Part shown: one piece after another, positions 54,911 to 64,000 of the stretch
How positions within the stretch are numbered: position 1 is the stretch's first letter
How the letters are laid out: the number at the start of each line of letters is the position of its first letter
Assembly (NCBI GenBank): GCA_013368315.1
Contig: JAACJM010000060.1
Span: 1-64,000, forward strand
Direction of reading: 5' to 3'
DNA length: 64,000 nt
Origin: Tetrapyrgos nigripes
Taxonomy: Eukaryota > Basidiomycota > Agaricomycetes > Agaricales > Campanellaceae
The notes under the pieces: model-generated
What the model was told of the DNA's origin: nothing
Database searches by the model: none
Seen by the model: only the letters and a program-made list of their open reading frames with translations
Made by a program: the position numbers and the translations under genes

Positions 54911-56879
54911 TCACTGACATTCTCCAACCGAAGATAACGCAACCCTAGCTTTCAAGAGTGTCTGGCGATGGTCCGGAAATTCCGAGAGGGTATGATAAAC
55001 GCCCATCTGGCAGGGACAGAGAACCTTCATAGGATGCTGGCCATTTGTTTCTTTTTCTTCGTCGTCGACCATGATATCTAGATCGAAACCCTCGCCGGGA
55101 AGAGGACAGATGATCTGGTAATCCACGGAAGTGATGCGATCTCCAACCATCACACCGAGTTGAGAGGCAGTTTGGAAAATTTCGGAGACCTTCCCGCAAG
55201 CCCAAGCCTTTTTTCCCTCTACTTCGTCTGGGTTAACAGGACGGCCACCACTGATCAGTATCAAAAGCATCGTGATGTCATCTACGACATGTTCGACAAT
55301 GGTCTGCCGCATTGGGTCTGGCTCTTCTTTCCATTTAACTCTGCTGTTCGCCCTTGTCAGAGCCCGCCAGCGACCGGGGTTCATACGGAGGGCTGATTGA
55401 AGAATGCGTGAGCACACCATCACATGGACGTAAGCGGGTAAACTCACCTGGATCGTCGTGTACTGTGGATTGTTGTATCGTCATGTAAATATGCTGCAAG
55501 GCAGCGTCGAGCTCGGGTTGCCATGACCAGACTCTAACGATTCTTGAGCAGTACTGCAGTAAGATGGCTTGTATCGCAATCTGCGAGATATACTCCAACT
55601 CGTCGGATGCCTTCAACCCTGCAATGATTCCCGCTGTCTCACCGAGAATCCCTGTCAGGTGCCGTTTCGCGTCCTCCAAAATACTTTCCAGATCGTTCGT
55701 CTGCATCTCTTTCTCTTCCCGGTATTCCACAGCATCCACAACCTGAGCAGCAAACTGAAACACCTGGTCATTCAGCGAGTTGACCAGTTTAAGCACATCC
55801 GCTCCCGAAGACTCGTCAGAAGCTAGGAAAGCTTTAGCACTGGCAAGCTCCTTGGCTCTAGTTTCCGAAAGAACCATAGCCGCATCTAGAGCGCCTCGTA
55901 ACCTTTCCGTCTCAGCAACGTATTGTTTGTTGAGATTGGATAACCCGGCTATCTGGCCATTTGCCTCGTGGATAGTCCTCTGCCTCATCTCCTGCTCTTG
56001 GCGCAACTCCTGTTCAAAACGCTGCTTATCCTGAGCTCGTTGCTGTATCGCCTCTTCCAAATCTGCCTTGACCTGCTTGATCTGCTGCTTCCATTTCTGC
56101 TTCTCATCATCGTATGTCTGTTTCAACAACTCTAGTTCCTTCTCCTTCTCTCTCTCCCTCTGCTTCTCCTTCAGCAGTCGCAGTTCAGCAGAGGCATCGT
56201 AAGTATAGCTTTCGCCGACTGAGCTGGTGTGTCCGTGCCCTTTGCTCTGACTGCGACCCGAATGATTATACGTTCTAGTAGTGCTGGAGGAGGCACGCGA
56301 TTCGGCCTTAGTATGTGCATGAGCATATTCGGGTTGCCTGGACGACGACGAGTTGGATTTGACTTTAGATGGGGAACGGGGAACGAAACGAGAAGACTGG
56401 TGTGAAATCCCAACCGCATCACCGTTGGTAGGGGTAGAAGTTGGTTTGGTACCAGTGGGAAATTGGGATTCTGAGCTGACGTCCACCAAATAGGTATGCG
56501 GAGCTGCTGGATTGACAGCGGCATATTGCTCGGTAGGAGTATGATGGTTGGAGACTGCATGAGATTGTAAAGCGGCGGTAACAGAGGCATATGAAGGGTG
56601 GCTTTGTGGTGGTGGTCTTTGTTGCTGCTCTGCATCTGAGACACCAACGCGACCAACAGGCTCGGCGTACAAAGGGGAGAGTTGCCCTTCTTGGAGCCAT
56701 TGCGTGCTAGAATAACGTTTTCCGGTCTCAGACCCACTGCCAAACCTGCCAAACCAAGAGGTCCTTCGAGTGGGTTCGATTTCTGAGTGTCTTCTTGGAG
56801 TCGCCGTTGGCATGTCGGGCTTCTCAGGGTCGGACTTGAACGACGGAGCAGCGTTGCCCAATCTTTTCGCAAAATCCAT
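54911..56879 (-). CDS. Coiled-coil protein, copy 1
   Basis: The gene is complement(54911..55392, 55448..56879), 637 aa. The first ATG is at 56879 (MDFAKRLGNAAPSF). The N-terminal third is basic and low-complexity with RRTSWFGRFGSGSETGKRYS and a Ser-rich tract, followed by a coiled coil at about residues 235-350 (LRLLKEKQREREKEKELELL, KADLEEAIQQRA). The C-terminal half holds VLKLVNSLNDQVFQFAAQVV and, after the intron, GRWRALTRANSRVKWKEEPD, ending in GECQ. It shares the intron position and C-terminal half with the gene at 49936. Family unknown. It is convergent with the Hsp70-like gene. Extending the frame upstream would cross a G22 run and needs a non-ATG start, so 56879 is chosen. Confidence 0.75.
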
Positions 56880-56931
56880 GGACAAGGAAGAGCGGACAGA
56901 AGGGAAATGAGCGAGCCTAGTGAAGGCGTTT

Positions 56932-56953
56932 GGGGGGGGGGGGGGGGGGGGGG
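56932..56953. repeat. G22 homopolymer upstream of the coiled-coil gene, copy 1
   Basis: Twenty-two consecutive G residues lie about 55 bp upstream of ATG 56879. The matching place in unit 2 (63360-63366) has only GGGGTGG. Confidence 0.9.
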
Positions 56954-57573
56954 CTCGTGAAAAACGCGACAACCTCGTGTTCTACAGTCCTGCTGCACCC
57001 AAATCACTCAAATGTCTTAGATCGAGAACAATAATGAAACATACCTCGCCGCTCCATCACCCCATACCTTTCTTCTCCATGCTAAAGAGCCACCTCTCAA
57101 CAACACAGCAGCGTCAAACCCTGCCTTCAATACAGATCGACGCGGTACTTCATAACCATGGTGTTACAAATGTGAAAGGAGTGGATTTGCTTCACTTGTC
57201 AGTGCCGTTCAGGAAGATAGACGCTGTATACAAACTTTTTGCTGTGCGTAGCTCCAAATCACGATCACATATCAAACTCTTCACGTCGACCCGTTCCACT
57301 GGGTTGTGGGCGACAATTTGTAGGCACTAAACGAATGAATGACAGAAAGCAACCAGGACAAGAATGAGAGATATACTGTCAACGTCAGATCAAAGGCCTT
57401 GAGGAAACACTGGCTTACCTCCACAACTTCACTCCCACCCGCTCCAGTTTTTCAGTTTCTTTTCTCTACATGTACGAGGTTTTCAGTAGGCGTCAGAAGA
57501 AGAGACGGAAGGCTTTGGCGTGCATGATACATGGCCTAGTAGTAGCCTGTAGCATGCCAGTGAAGTGATCTGA

Positions 57574-57787
57574 GGGTGAGGTCATATAAACGTGATGGGA
57601 CGTGAAGATTGAGTTAAATAGTAAAGAGTTTGAAAAGCCGGTACACATGGGTAGCAACACGTAAATTGGCGTAGTATTGTATACAATGTACATAGACACA
57701 TATACCACACCGGGCTATGATATCACTGGAGTCTATACACCAGTAATTTCTGCTAGATATTCTGCAAACACGCTGTGAGCACGAAAG
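57574..57787. other. Start of the spacer between duplicated units
   Basis: Sequence after 57573 cannot be compared with unit 2 because the window ends. No gene is seen before the fragment at 57788. Confidence 0.4.
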
Positions 57788-58138
57788 ATGGCTCAAGTCT
57801 GTATAGGTCTTCGGGTTGCACAAGTATGCTGCGTGTTTGAAATACCCGAACAAGCTCTTCAAACTATGTTCAATAGTAGAGGAGTAGCATTGCATACGTT
57901 GAGTGGTTCACCACCAGAGCGGTATCATAAACTTTACAAGATCTCCCGTGACGTGGTTGACGGACAACGACAGGCCAGCATTATACCGGTACAGTATCTT
58001 CGGCGTAGTGTTCACTTAATTCCTCGTTTTGGTGCCCATGCACCTCGAGAGTGGACATCAAGCAATGTCCTGGAGAATACCAAGGAATTTTTTGTCAATT
58101 CTATGGTAGATAGGAATACTTACACTACAATATACTGA
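57788..58138 (+). pseudogene. C-terminal fragment of the dispersed agaric mobile-element-associated protein
   Basis: The plus-strand tail reads YKISRDVVDGQRQASIIPV, RRSVHLIPRFG, PREWTSSNVL and KEFFVNSMVDRNTYTTIY, then stops. The fragment at 10242-10406 has the same pattern. The N-terminal part is not recognisable, so it is a remnant of a multicopy element. Confidence 0.5.
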
Positions 58139-58469
58139 ATTTCTGACAAATGTAAGATAATTTGGAGGAGTGTCTGGATTACCACAAATTTTCAGGAATC
58201 CAGGGCAATTCGGAGGTATTCGTGGATGGGGTTTTTCCTGATGCATACATTTCAGCGACAGTACTAAGACGTGCTTGGACCCCTGCGAAGTGTTAACTTT
58301 CTCACGCTGAGCTCAGACAGTGATGTCGAGGAAGATGATTAGCACGTCGAGAGGCGTTGGGTGATAGCTCCGTTGATGTCGACAACTGTACATTACCTCG
58401 GGAACACCCGAAAACTGACCCAAAAAGGGAAGTACGAGCACTTTCCAAATTCCACTTCCTTCATACATC

Positions 58470-58590
58470 CGGCGGTGATCTTGCGGATGGGTATCCGTCG
58501 GATGGTGCTCACTAGATGCCCCATCCGCCATCCGAATGAGAGGCCTCATCGACGGATCGACGATGGATGATCCGATCCGCTAGGAGCCCT
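58470..58590 (-). repeat. Terminus of a dispersed element at the duplication junction
   Basis: The segment is rich in GGATG/CATCC and ends ATCCGCTAGGAGCCCT at 58590, the inverted match of 9366-9384. The duplicated sequence begins at the next base (58591). Confidence 0.5.
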
Positions 58591-58694
58591 ATCATACACT
58601 GCTTCACGTTTTCACTGATCACAGAGGCATGCAGCATCCACATAGTATAAGAGCTGCCCATGAACACGCGAACCTCAGTCTTCGCTTCTGTTGA

Positions 58695-61147
58695 ATGACA
58701 ATGAGTACCGCGAACTCGAGAAAACCGTACCACGGTCTATGTAGAAAGCTGGTGATTGCCTTCGACGTTGGGACTACCTTCAGTGGAGCCTCTTTTGCTA
58801 TCCTGGATCCTGGACAAGTTCCAAAAATCCAAGGTGTCACTAGGTATGCATCTTCACTGTATAGAAGGAAAATTGCTGATGTTGGACCGGTTTCTTTAGG
58901 TTTCCCGCCCAAGTCAAAGTCGGAGGCAATTGCAAAATACCTTCTATTATCTACTACGACCAGGAGGGTAATGTTCGCGCGGCCGGTGCAGAGGCTAGGG
59001 ATGAAGCTTTCCTGGAGCAAGCCGAGGACGAGGGGTTCACCAAAGTAGAATGGTACGTCTAAAGCACTCATCCTAGCTGCTTTACTGGAATATTTCTAGG
59101 TTCAAGCTACATCTCCGTCCAAAAGGCCTGGAAACTTCTCGTGTGCGTGACTCCGACTTGCCGTCCCTTCCTCCAAACAAATCAGCTCTCAGAGTCTTCG
59201 CCGACTTTCTCCAATATCTCCACAAATGCACCATCAAGTTTATCCAAGAGCTTGGAGCCTTGTACGCTCCAGGCACCGAATTCTGGAACTCACTCCAAGA
59301 CAACATCGAGTTTATACTTTCTCATCCCAATGGGTGGGAAGGTCCGCAGCAGAAGCTCATGCGTCGCGCTGCTGTGCTAGCTGGACTAGTCGCCGAAGAT
59401 GCAAGCCAGACAAGGATCCATTTTGTCACAGAGGGCGAGGCGAGCTTGCATTTTTGCATCATGAATGATAAAGTGAACACGGTACGTGGCATATTACCTC
59501 CTTCATTTCTTGCTGACACCAGGTATTTACAGGGGACCTCTAGCGGGCTTATAATCGTCGATATGGGTGGAGGAACCATTGACCTCAGTGCCTACTACCC
59601 GTCCGGCCAAAACTCCTTTGAGGAAATTGCGAGAACACGATGTGAGCCGCCTTCTAGAATAGCTGCCTCAAGATGAGCTGAATCTGTTCACAGGTCTTCT
59701 CCAAGGCTCGGTATATGTCAGTCATCGTGCTCGTGCCTACCTGAAAGGTGAGTGTACAATATTACTCCCTCTTTTCTGACCAACGTGAGTCTGACGGCCC
59801 GGGATCGCAGAGAAACTTTCCGGTTCCAAATATGGAACTGACGAGGACATCAACCAGATAGTCCAAGTATTCGACAAAACTACCAAAGTTGTCTTCAGGG
59901 ACTCTAGCAGCCCAGCATTTATTCGTTTTGGCACCACGAGAGACCGTGATCCTAACGTAGACATAAGGAATGGACAGTTGAAGCTTGCTGGGTATGTCTC
60001 ACTTTTGCTGACTATGAAAGCTCTCAAATAATATCGACTACGTGTATAGGGACGTCGTCGATAAATTCTTTGAGCCTTCACTCAGGGAAACTATCCAGGC
60101 TATTAAAGAGATGCGTGAAGAATCTACGAAGAATTTGACTGTGAGTTGATAGCTTCTATTTGGAAGATATGTTCTACTAAACGACCCCTTCTTCCTAGTC
60201 TGTCCTCCTTGTTGGAGGGTTTTCACCCAATGAATGGCTCTTTACAAGTCTTCAGCAAGCATTGGTGCCTTTGGGAATGTCTCTAAGCAGACCAGACGGG
60301 CACTTGTAAGCGATTCAGACCCATCCATTTTTATATCACCGACATTCTCTGCAGGAACAAGGCCGTACCGGATGGAGCGTTGTCCTTCCATCTCGATCAC
60401 TTTGTCTCGGTCAGAGTGTCCAAGTACACCTATGGAACAAAAATATCTGTTAAATATGACTCTACGGATCCCGAACATAGAAGAAGATCTCATTTCATCA
60501 CGACAAAACCCTCAGGCACGAAAGTGTTACCCAGTGCTTTTGATGAAATACTAGCGAAGGTCAAGATGTTTCTTTCTTAGGACCATAAAAAGCTCTGTAC
60601 TGATAAACTGTCACTCAGGACACTCGTGTGCACGAAGTGAAGGAGTTCTCGAGAAATTATCGCATGGAGGCAGCCTCTCTGGAATTGCTGAAGACAGTGA
60701 ACGCCGACATCATCAGCTACCGAGGGAAATATGGTACACCAGAGTGGATTGATGTTGAACCCCGTCAGTCACTCAGCGTTCTATCTCCTTTGACTTGACT
60801 AACAGTGTGTTCTTTTAGATACCTTCTCGACGCTCTGTTCAGTCGTCGTAGATGCCAGGAAAGCTGCCAAAAATCAACGTACTGCTTTGAGCCGTAGCTA
60901 TTACACCGTCGACTTCAAGGTCATTCTTCTTTTGGGTTTGACGGAAATGAAAGCCCAGATTAGCTGGATTGAAGATGTGAGTCCCACTTGCGCCGTTTGT
61001 CACACCTTCTCTGACCTACTTATGGAAATGCAGGGCATGGAGCGCAGGTGAGTCACTCATGTTTGGCGACACTGCAACTAGACTAAAAACTCTTATAGGA
61101 GCCCGGCAACCGTTGTCTATGACGTGGGGATGAGTGTGATTCGATAG
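58695..61147 (+). CDS. Hsp70-like (HSPA12-type) ATPase, copy 2
   Basis: Same exon plan and motifs as the gene at 52273-54730: FDVGTTFSGASFAILDPG, FVTEGEASLHFC, IIVDMGGGTIDLSAYYPSG and a final VYDVGMSVIR. Differences are mostly conservative (Val to Ile in phosphate 2, Glu to Asp in LVAEDASQ). The adenosine loop reads SVLLVGGFSPNEWL, so Ala-Ala of copy 1 has become Ser-Pro. One intron has gained a few bases (TTTCTTTCTTAG near 60573) without affecting splicing. No frame break was found by eye. It is convergent with the coiled-coil gene at 61326-63309. Confidence 0.75.
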
Positions 61148-61325
61148 GAGTGTGATATTCTTTACAATACGCAATGGCTGCTTGTACTGTTTTCCCCAAC
61201 TCATACTGCTACTTTTCATCCTCTTTGTGGTAAAACCGTCCATACTGGGCAGTGGGCGCTCACTGAAGTACTTGATCATACAGAGAACCATAGTTTATTA
61301 GAGCTACAACTGCTAGTACAGCACG

Positions 61326-63309
61326 TCACTGACATTCTCCAAACGAAGATAACACAACCCTAGCTTTCAAGAGTGTCTGGCGACGGTCCGGAAATTCCGA
61401 GAGGGTATGATAAACGCCCATCTGGCAGGGACAGAGAATCTTCATAGGATGCTGGCCATTTGTTTCTTTTTCTTCGTCGTCGACCATGATATCTAGATCG
61501 AAACCCTCGCCGGGAAGAGGACAGATGATCTGGTAATCCACGGAAGTGATGCGATCTCCAACCATCACACCGAGTTGAGAGGCAGTTTGGAAAATTTCGG
61601 AGACCTTCCCGCAAGCCCAAGCCTTTTTCCCCTCTACTTCGTCTGGGTTAACAGGACGGCCACCACTGATCAGTATCAAAAGCATCGTGATGTCATCTAC
61701 GACATGTTCGACAATGGTCTGCCGCATTGGGTCTGGCTCTTCTTCCCATTTAACTCTGCTGTTCGCCCTTGTCAGAGCCCGCCAGCGACCAGAGATCGTA
61801 CGGAGGGCTGATTACAGAATACATGAGCACACCATCACATGGACATAAATGGGTAAACTCACCTGGATCGTGTACTGTGGATTGTTGTATCGTCATGTAA
61901 ATATGCTGCAAGGCAGCGTCGAGCTCGGGTTGCCATGACCAGACTCTAACGATTCTTGAGCAGTACTGCAGTAAGATGGCTTGTATCGCAATCTGCGAGA
62001 TATACTCCAACTCGTCGGATGCCTTCAACCCTGCAATGATTCCCGCTGTCTCACCGAGAATCCCTGTCAGGTGCCGTTTCGCGTCCTCCAAAATACTTTC
62101 CAGATCGTTCGTCTGCATCTCTTTCTCTTCCCGGTATTCCACAGCATCCACAACCTGAGCAGCAAACTGAAACACCTGGTCATTCAGCGAGTTGACCAGT
62201 TTGAGCACATCCGCTCCCGAAGACTCGTCAGAAGCCGCTAGGAAAGCTTTAGCGCTGGCAAGCTCCTTGGCTCTAGTTTCCGAAAGAGCCATAGCCGCAT
62301 CTAGGGCGCCTCGTAACCTTTCCGTCTCAGCAACGTATTGCTTGTTGAGATTGGATAACCCGGCTATCTGGCCATTTGCCTCGTGGATAGTCCTCTGCCT
62401 CATCTCCTGCTCTTGGCGCAACTTGTGTTCCAGAACCGCTTTTTCCTGTTCATCCTGAGCTCGTTGCTGTATGGCCTCTTCCAAATCTGCCTTGACCTGC
62501 TTGACCTGCTGCTTCCATTTCTGCTTCTCATTATCGTATGTCTGTTTCAACAACTCTAGTTCCTTCTCCTTCTCTCTCTCCCTCTGCTTCTCCTTCAGCA
62601 GTCGCAGTTCAGCAGAGGCGTCGTAAGTATAGCTTTCGCCGACTGAGCTAGTGTGTCCGTGCCCTTTGCTCTGACTGCGACCCAAATGATTATACGCTCT
62701 AGTAGTGCTGGAGGAGGCACGCGATTCGGCCTTAGTATGTGCATGAGCATATTCGGGTTGCCTGGACGACGACGAGTTGGATTTGACTTTAGATGGGGAA
62801 CGGGGAACGAAACGAGAAGACTGGTGTGAAATCCCAACTGCATTACCGTTGGTAGGGGTAGAAGTTGGTTTGGTACCAGTGGGAAATTGGGATTCTGAGC
62901 TGACGTCCACCAAATAGGTATGCGGAGCTGCTGGATTGACAGCGGCATATTGCTCGGTAGGAGTATGATGGTTGGAGACTGCATGAGATTGTAAAGCGGC
63001 GGTAACAGAGGCATATGAAGGGTGGCTTTGTGGTGGTGGTCTTTGTTGCTGCTCTACATCTGAGACACCAACGCGACTAACAGGCTCGGCGTACAAAGGG
63101 GAGAGTTGCCCTTCTTGGAGCCATTGCGTGCTAGAATAACGTTTTCCGGTCTCAGACCCACTGCCAAACCTGCCAAACCAAGAGGTCCTTCGAGTGGGTT
63201 CAGTTTCTGAGTGTCTTCTTCTTGTAGTCGCCGTTGGCATGTCGGGCTTCTCAGAGTCGGACTTGAAGAACGACGGAACAGCGTTGCCCAATTTTTTCGC
63301 AAAATCCAT
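61326..63309 (-). CDS. Coiled-coil protein, copy 2
   Basis: The gene is complement(61326..61807, 61863..63309), 642 aa, starting at the ATG corresponding to 56879 in copy 1. Differences include an extra Phe and Arg near the N-terminus, an added Ala in FLAASDESS, and a longer segment in the coiled coil (EQEKAVLEHKLRQ in place of KQRFEQELRQ). One Asp is missing before the intron. The intron is 55 nt in both copies. Frames are open throughout, so both copies appear functional. Confidence 0.75.
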
Positions 63310-64000
63310 GGACAAGGAAGAGCGGACAGAAGGGAAATGAGCGAGCCTAGTGAAGGCGCTGGGGTGGTTCGTGAAAAACGCGACGACCTCGTGTTCTACA
63401 GTCCTGCTGCACCCAAATCACTCAAATGTCCTAGATCGAGAACAATAATGAAACATACCTCGCCGCTTCATCACCCCATACCTTTCTTCTCCACGCTAAA
63501 GAGCCACTTCTCAGCAACACAGCAGCGTCAAACCCTGCCTTCAATACAGATCGACGCGGTACTTCATAACCATGGTGTTACAAATGTGAAAGGAGTTGAT
63601 CTGCTTCACTTGTCAGTGCCGTTCATGAAGATAGATGTATACATACTTCTTGCTGTGCATAGCTCCAAATCACGATCACATATCAAACCAATATCAAACT
63701 CTTCACGTCGACCCGTTCCACTGGGTTGTGGGTGACAATTTGTAGGCACTAAACGAATGAATGACAGAAAGCAACCAAGACAAGAATGAGAGATATACTG
63801 TCAACGTCAGATCAAAGGCCTTGAGGAAACACTGGCTTACCTCCACCACAACTTCACTCCCACCCGCTCCAGTTTTTCAGTTTCTTTTCTCTAGATGCAC
63901 GAGGTTTTCAGTAGGTGTCAGAAGAAGAGACGGAAGGCTTGGGCGTGCATGATCCATGGCCTAGTAGTAGCCTGTAGCATGCCAGTGAAGTGATCCGAGG
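63310..64000. other. Upstream region of the coiled-coil gene, copy 2
   Basis: Matches 56880-57573 and probably holds the promoter and leader of the gene. No separate gene is supported; the plus-strand ORF at 63211-63735 overlaps the 5' end of the coiled-coil gene on the opposite strand. Confidence 0.5.

Larger units (their letters stand above)
52169..58590 (+). repeat. Tandem duplication, unit 1 (about 6.42 kb)
   Basis: Sequence from 52169 (ATCATACACTGCTTCAC) is repeated head to tail from 58591 to the end of the window, with mostly single-base differences and small indels. Unit 1 matches unit 2 through about 57573. The remaining 1 kb (57574-58590) cannot be compared because unit 2 leaves the window. 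Confidence 0.85.
58591..64000 (+). repeat. Tandem duplication, unit 2 (runs off the window)
   Basis: Repeats 52169-57573 in the same orientation with an offset of about 6.42 kb. Differences are scattered substitutions and small indels, for example near 58842, 60573 and 62430. The unit is cut by the window end. Confidence 0.85.

Noticed and set aside
56880..56972. Proline-rich N-terminus of coiled-coil copy 1
   Set aside because: It has no ATG, depends on the G22 run and is not matched in copy 2.
56171..57007. A 278-aa gene opposite or overlapping the coiled-coil gene
   Set aside because: It is an alternative frame of the same low-complexity coding region, repeated in unit 2 only as a shorter ORF.

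Overview
The window looks like the nuclear genome of a filamentous agaric-type basidiomycete (Agaricomycetes). The evidence is short (about 50-60 nt) GT-AG introns that split most genes, a HET-domain incompatibility gene, a DUF6534-type membrane protein, an Hsp70-12A-like gene, a small secreted cysteine-rich protein, and Ty3/gypsy, Tc1/mariner and tyrosine-recombinase elements of the kinds common in mushrooms. There are no rRNA genes, CRISPR arrays or bacterial operons. I would not name a species.

Layout. 0.2-5.8 kb: a decayed multi-exon agaric gene of unknown function carries several frame lesions and a nearly pristine Tc1/mariner transposon (2268-3894). 6.8-9.2 kb: a broken HET gene. 9.4-22.5 kb: repeat-rich debris with an inverted-repeat element (10407-11497), a tyrosine-recombinase relic ending in a tRNA-like segment, a 172-bp MITE, a possible Copia LTR, a nested pair of TIR elements and a small two-exon gene (13319-13947). 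22.9-26.3 kb: a DUF6534-like membrane protein gene and a 65-aa secreted protein gene. 27-44 kb: mainly mobile DNA. It holds a 2.7-kb palindromic structure with a solo LTR inside, a minus-strand gypsy element (A) with a second gypsy element (B) inserted cleanly in its gag, and a 4-kb TIR element whose interior carries a decayed copy of a chitin synthase III/Chs7-type membrane protein. 46.1-51.4 kb: an intact nine-exon MFS sugar transporter and an intact coiled-coil protein gene. 52.2-64 kb: a head-to-tail tandem duplication (period about 6.42 kb), each unit holding an Hsp70-like ATPase gene and a convergent coiled-coil gene that is a paralogue of the one at 49.9 kb.

The intact host genes do not form a pathway. 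The only apparent functional grouping is the Hsp70-like/coiled-coil pair, kept together in both duplicated units with a third coiled-coil paralogue next door. The most unusual points are this duplicated pair with a repeat terminus exactly at the junction, the Chs7-carrying TIR element, a hairpin with a compensatory base pair just downstream of the TATA box of two related gypsy LTRs, and the palindromic element with matching 62-codon ORFs in both arms. All identities are by eye; no search was run.
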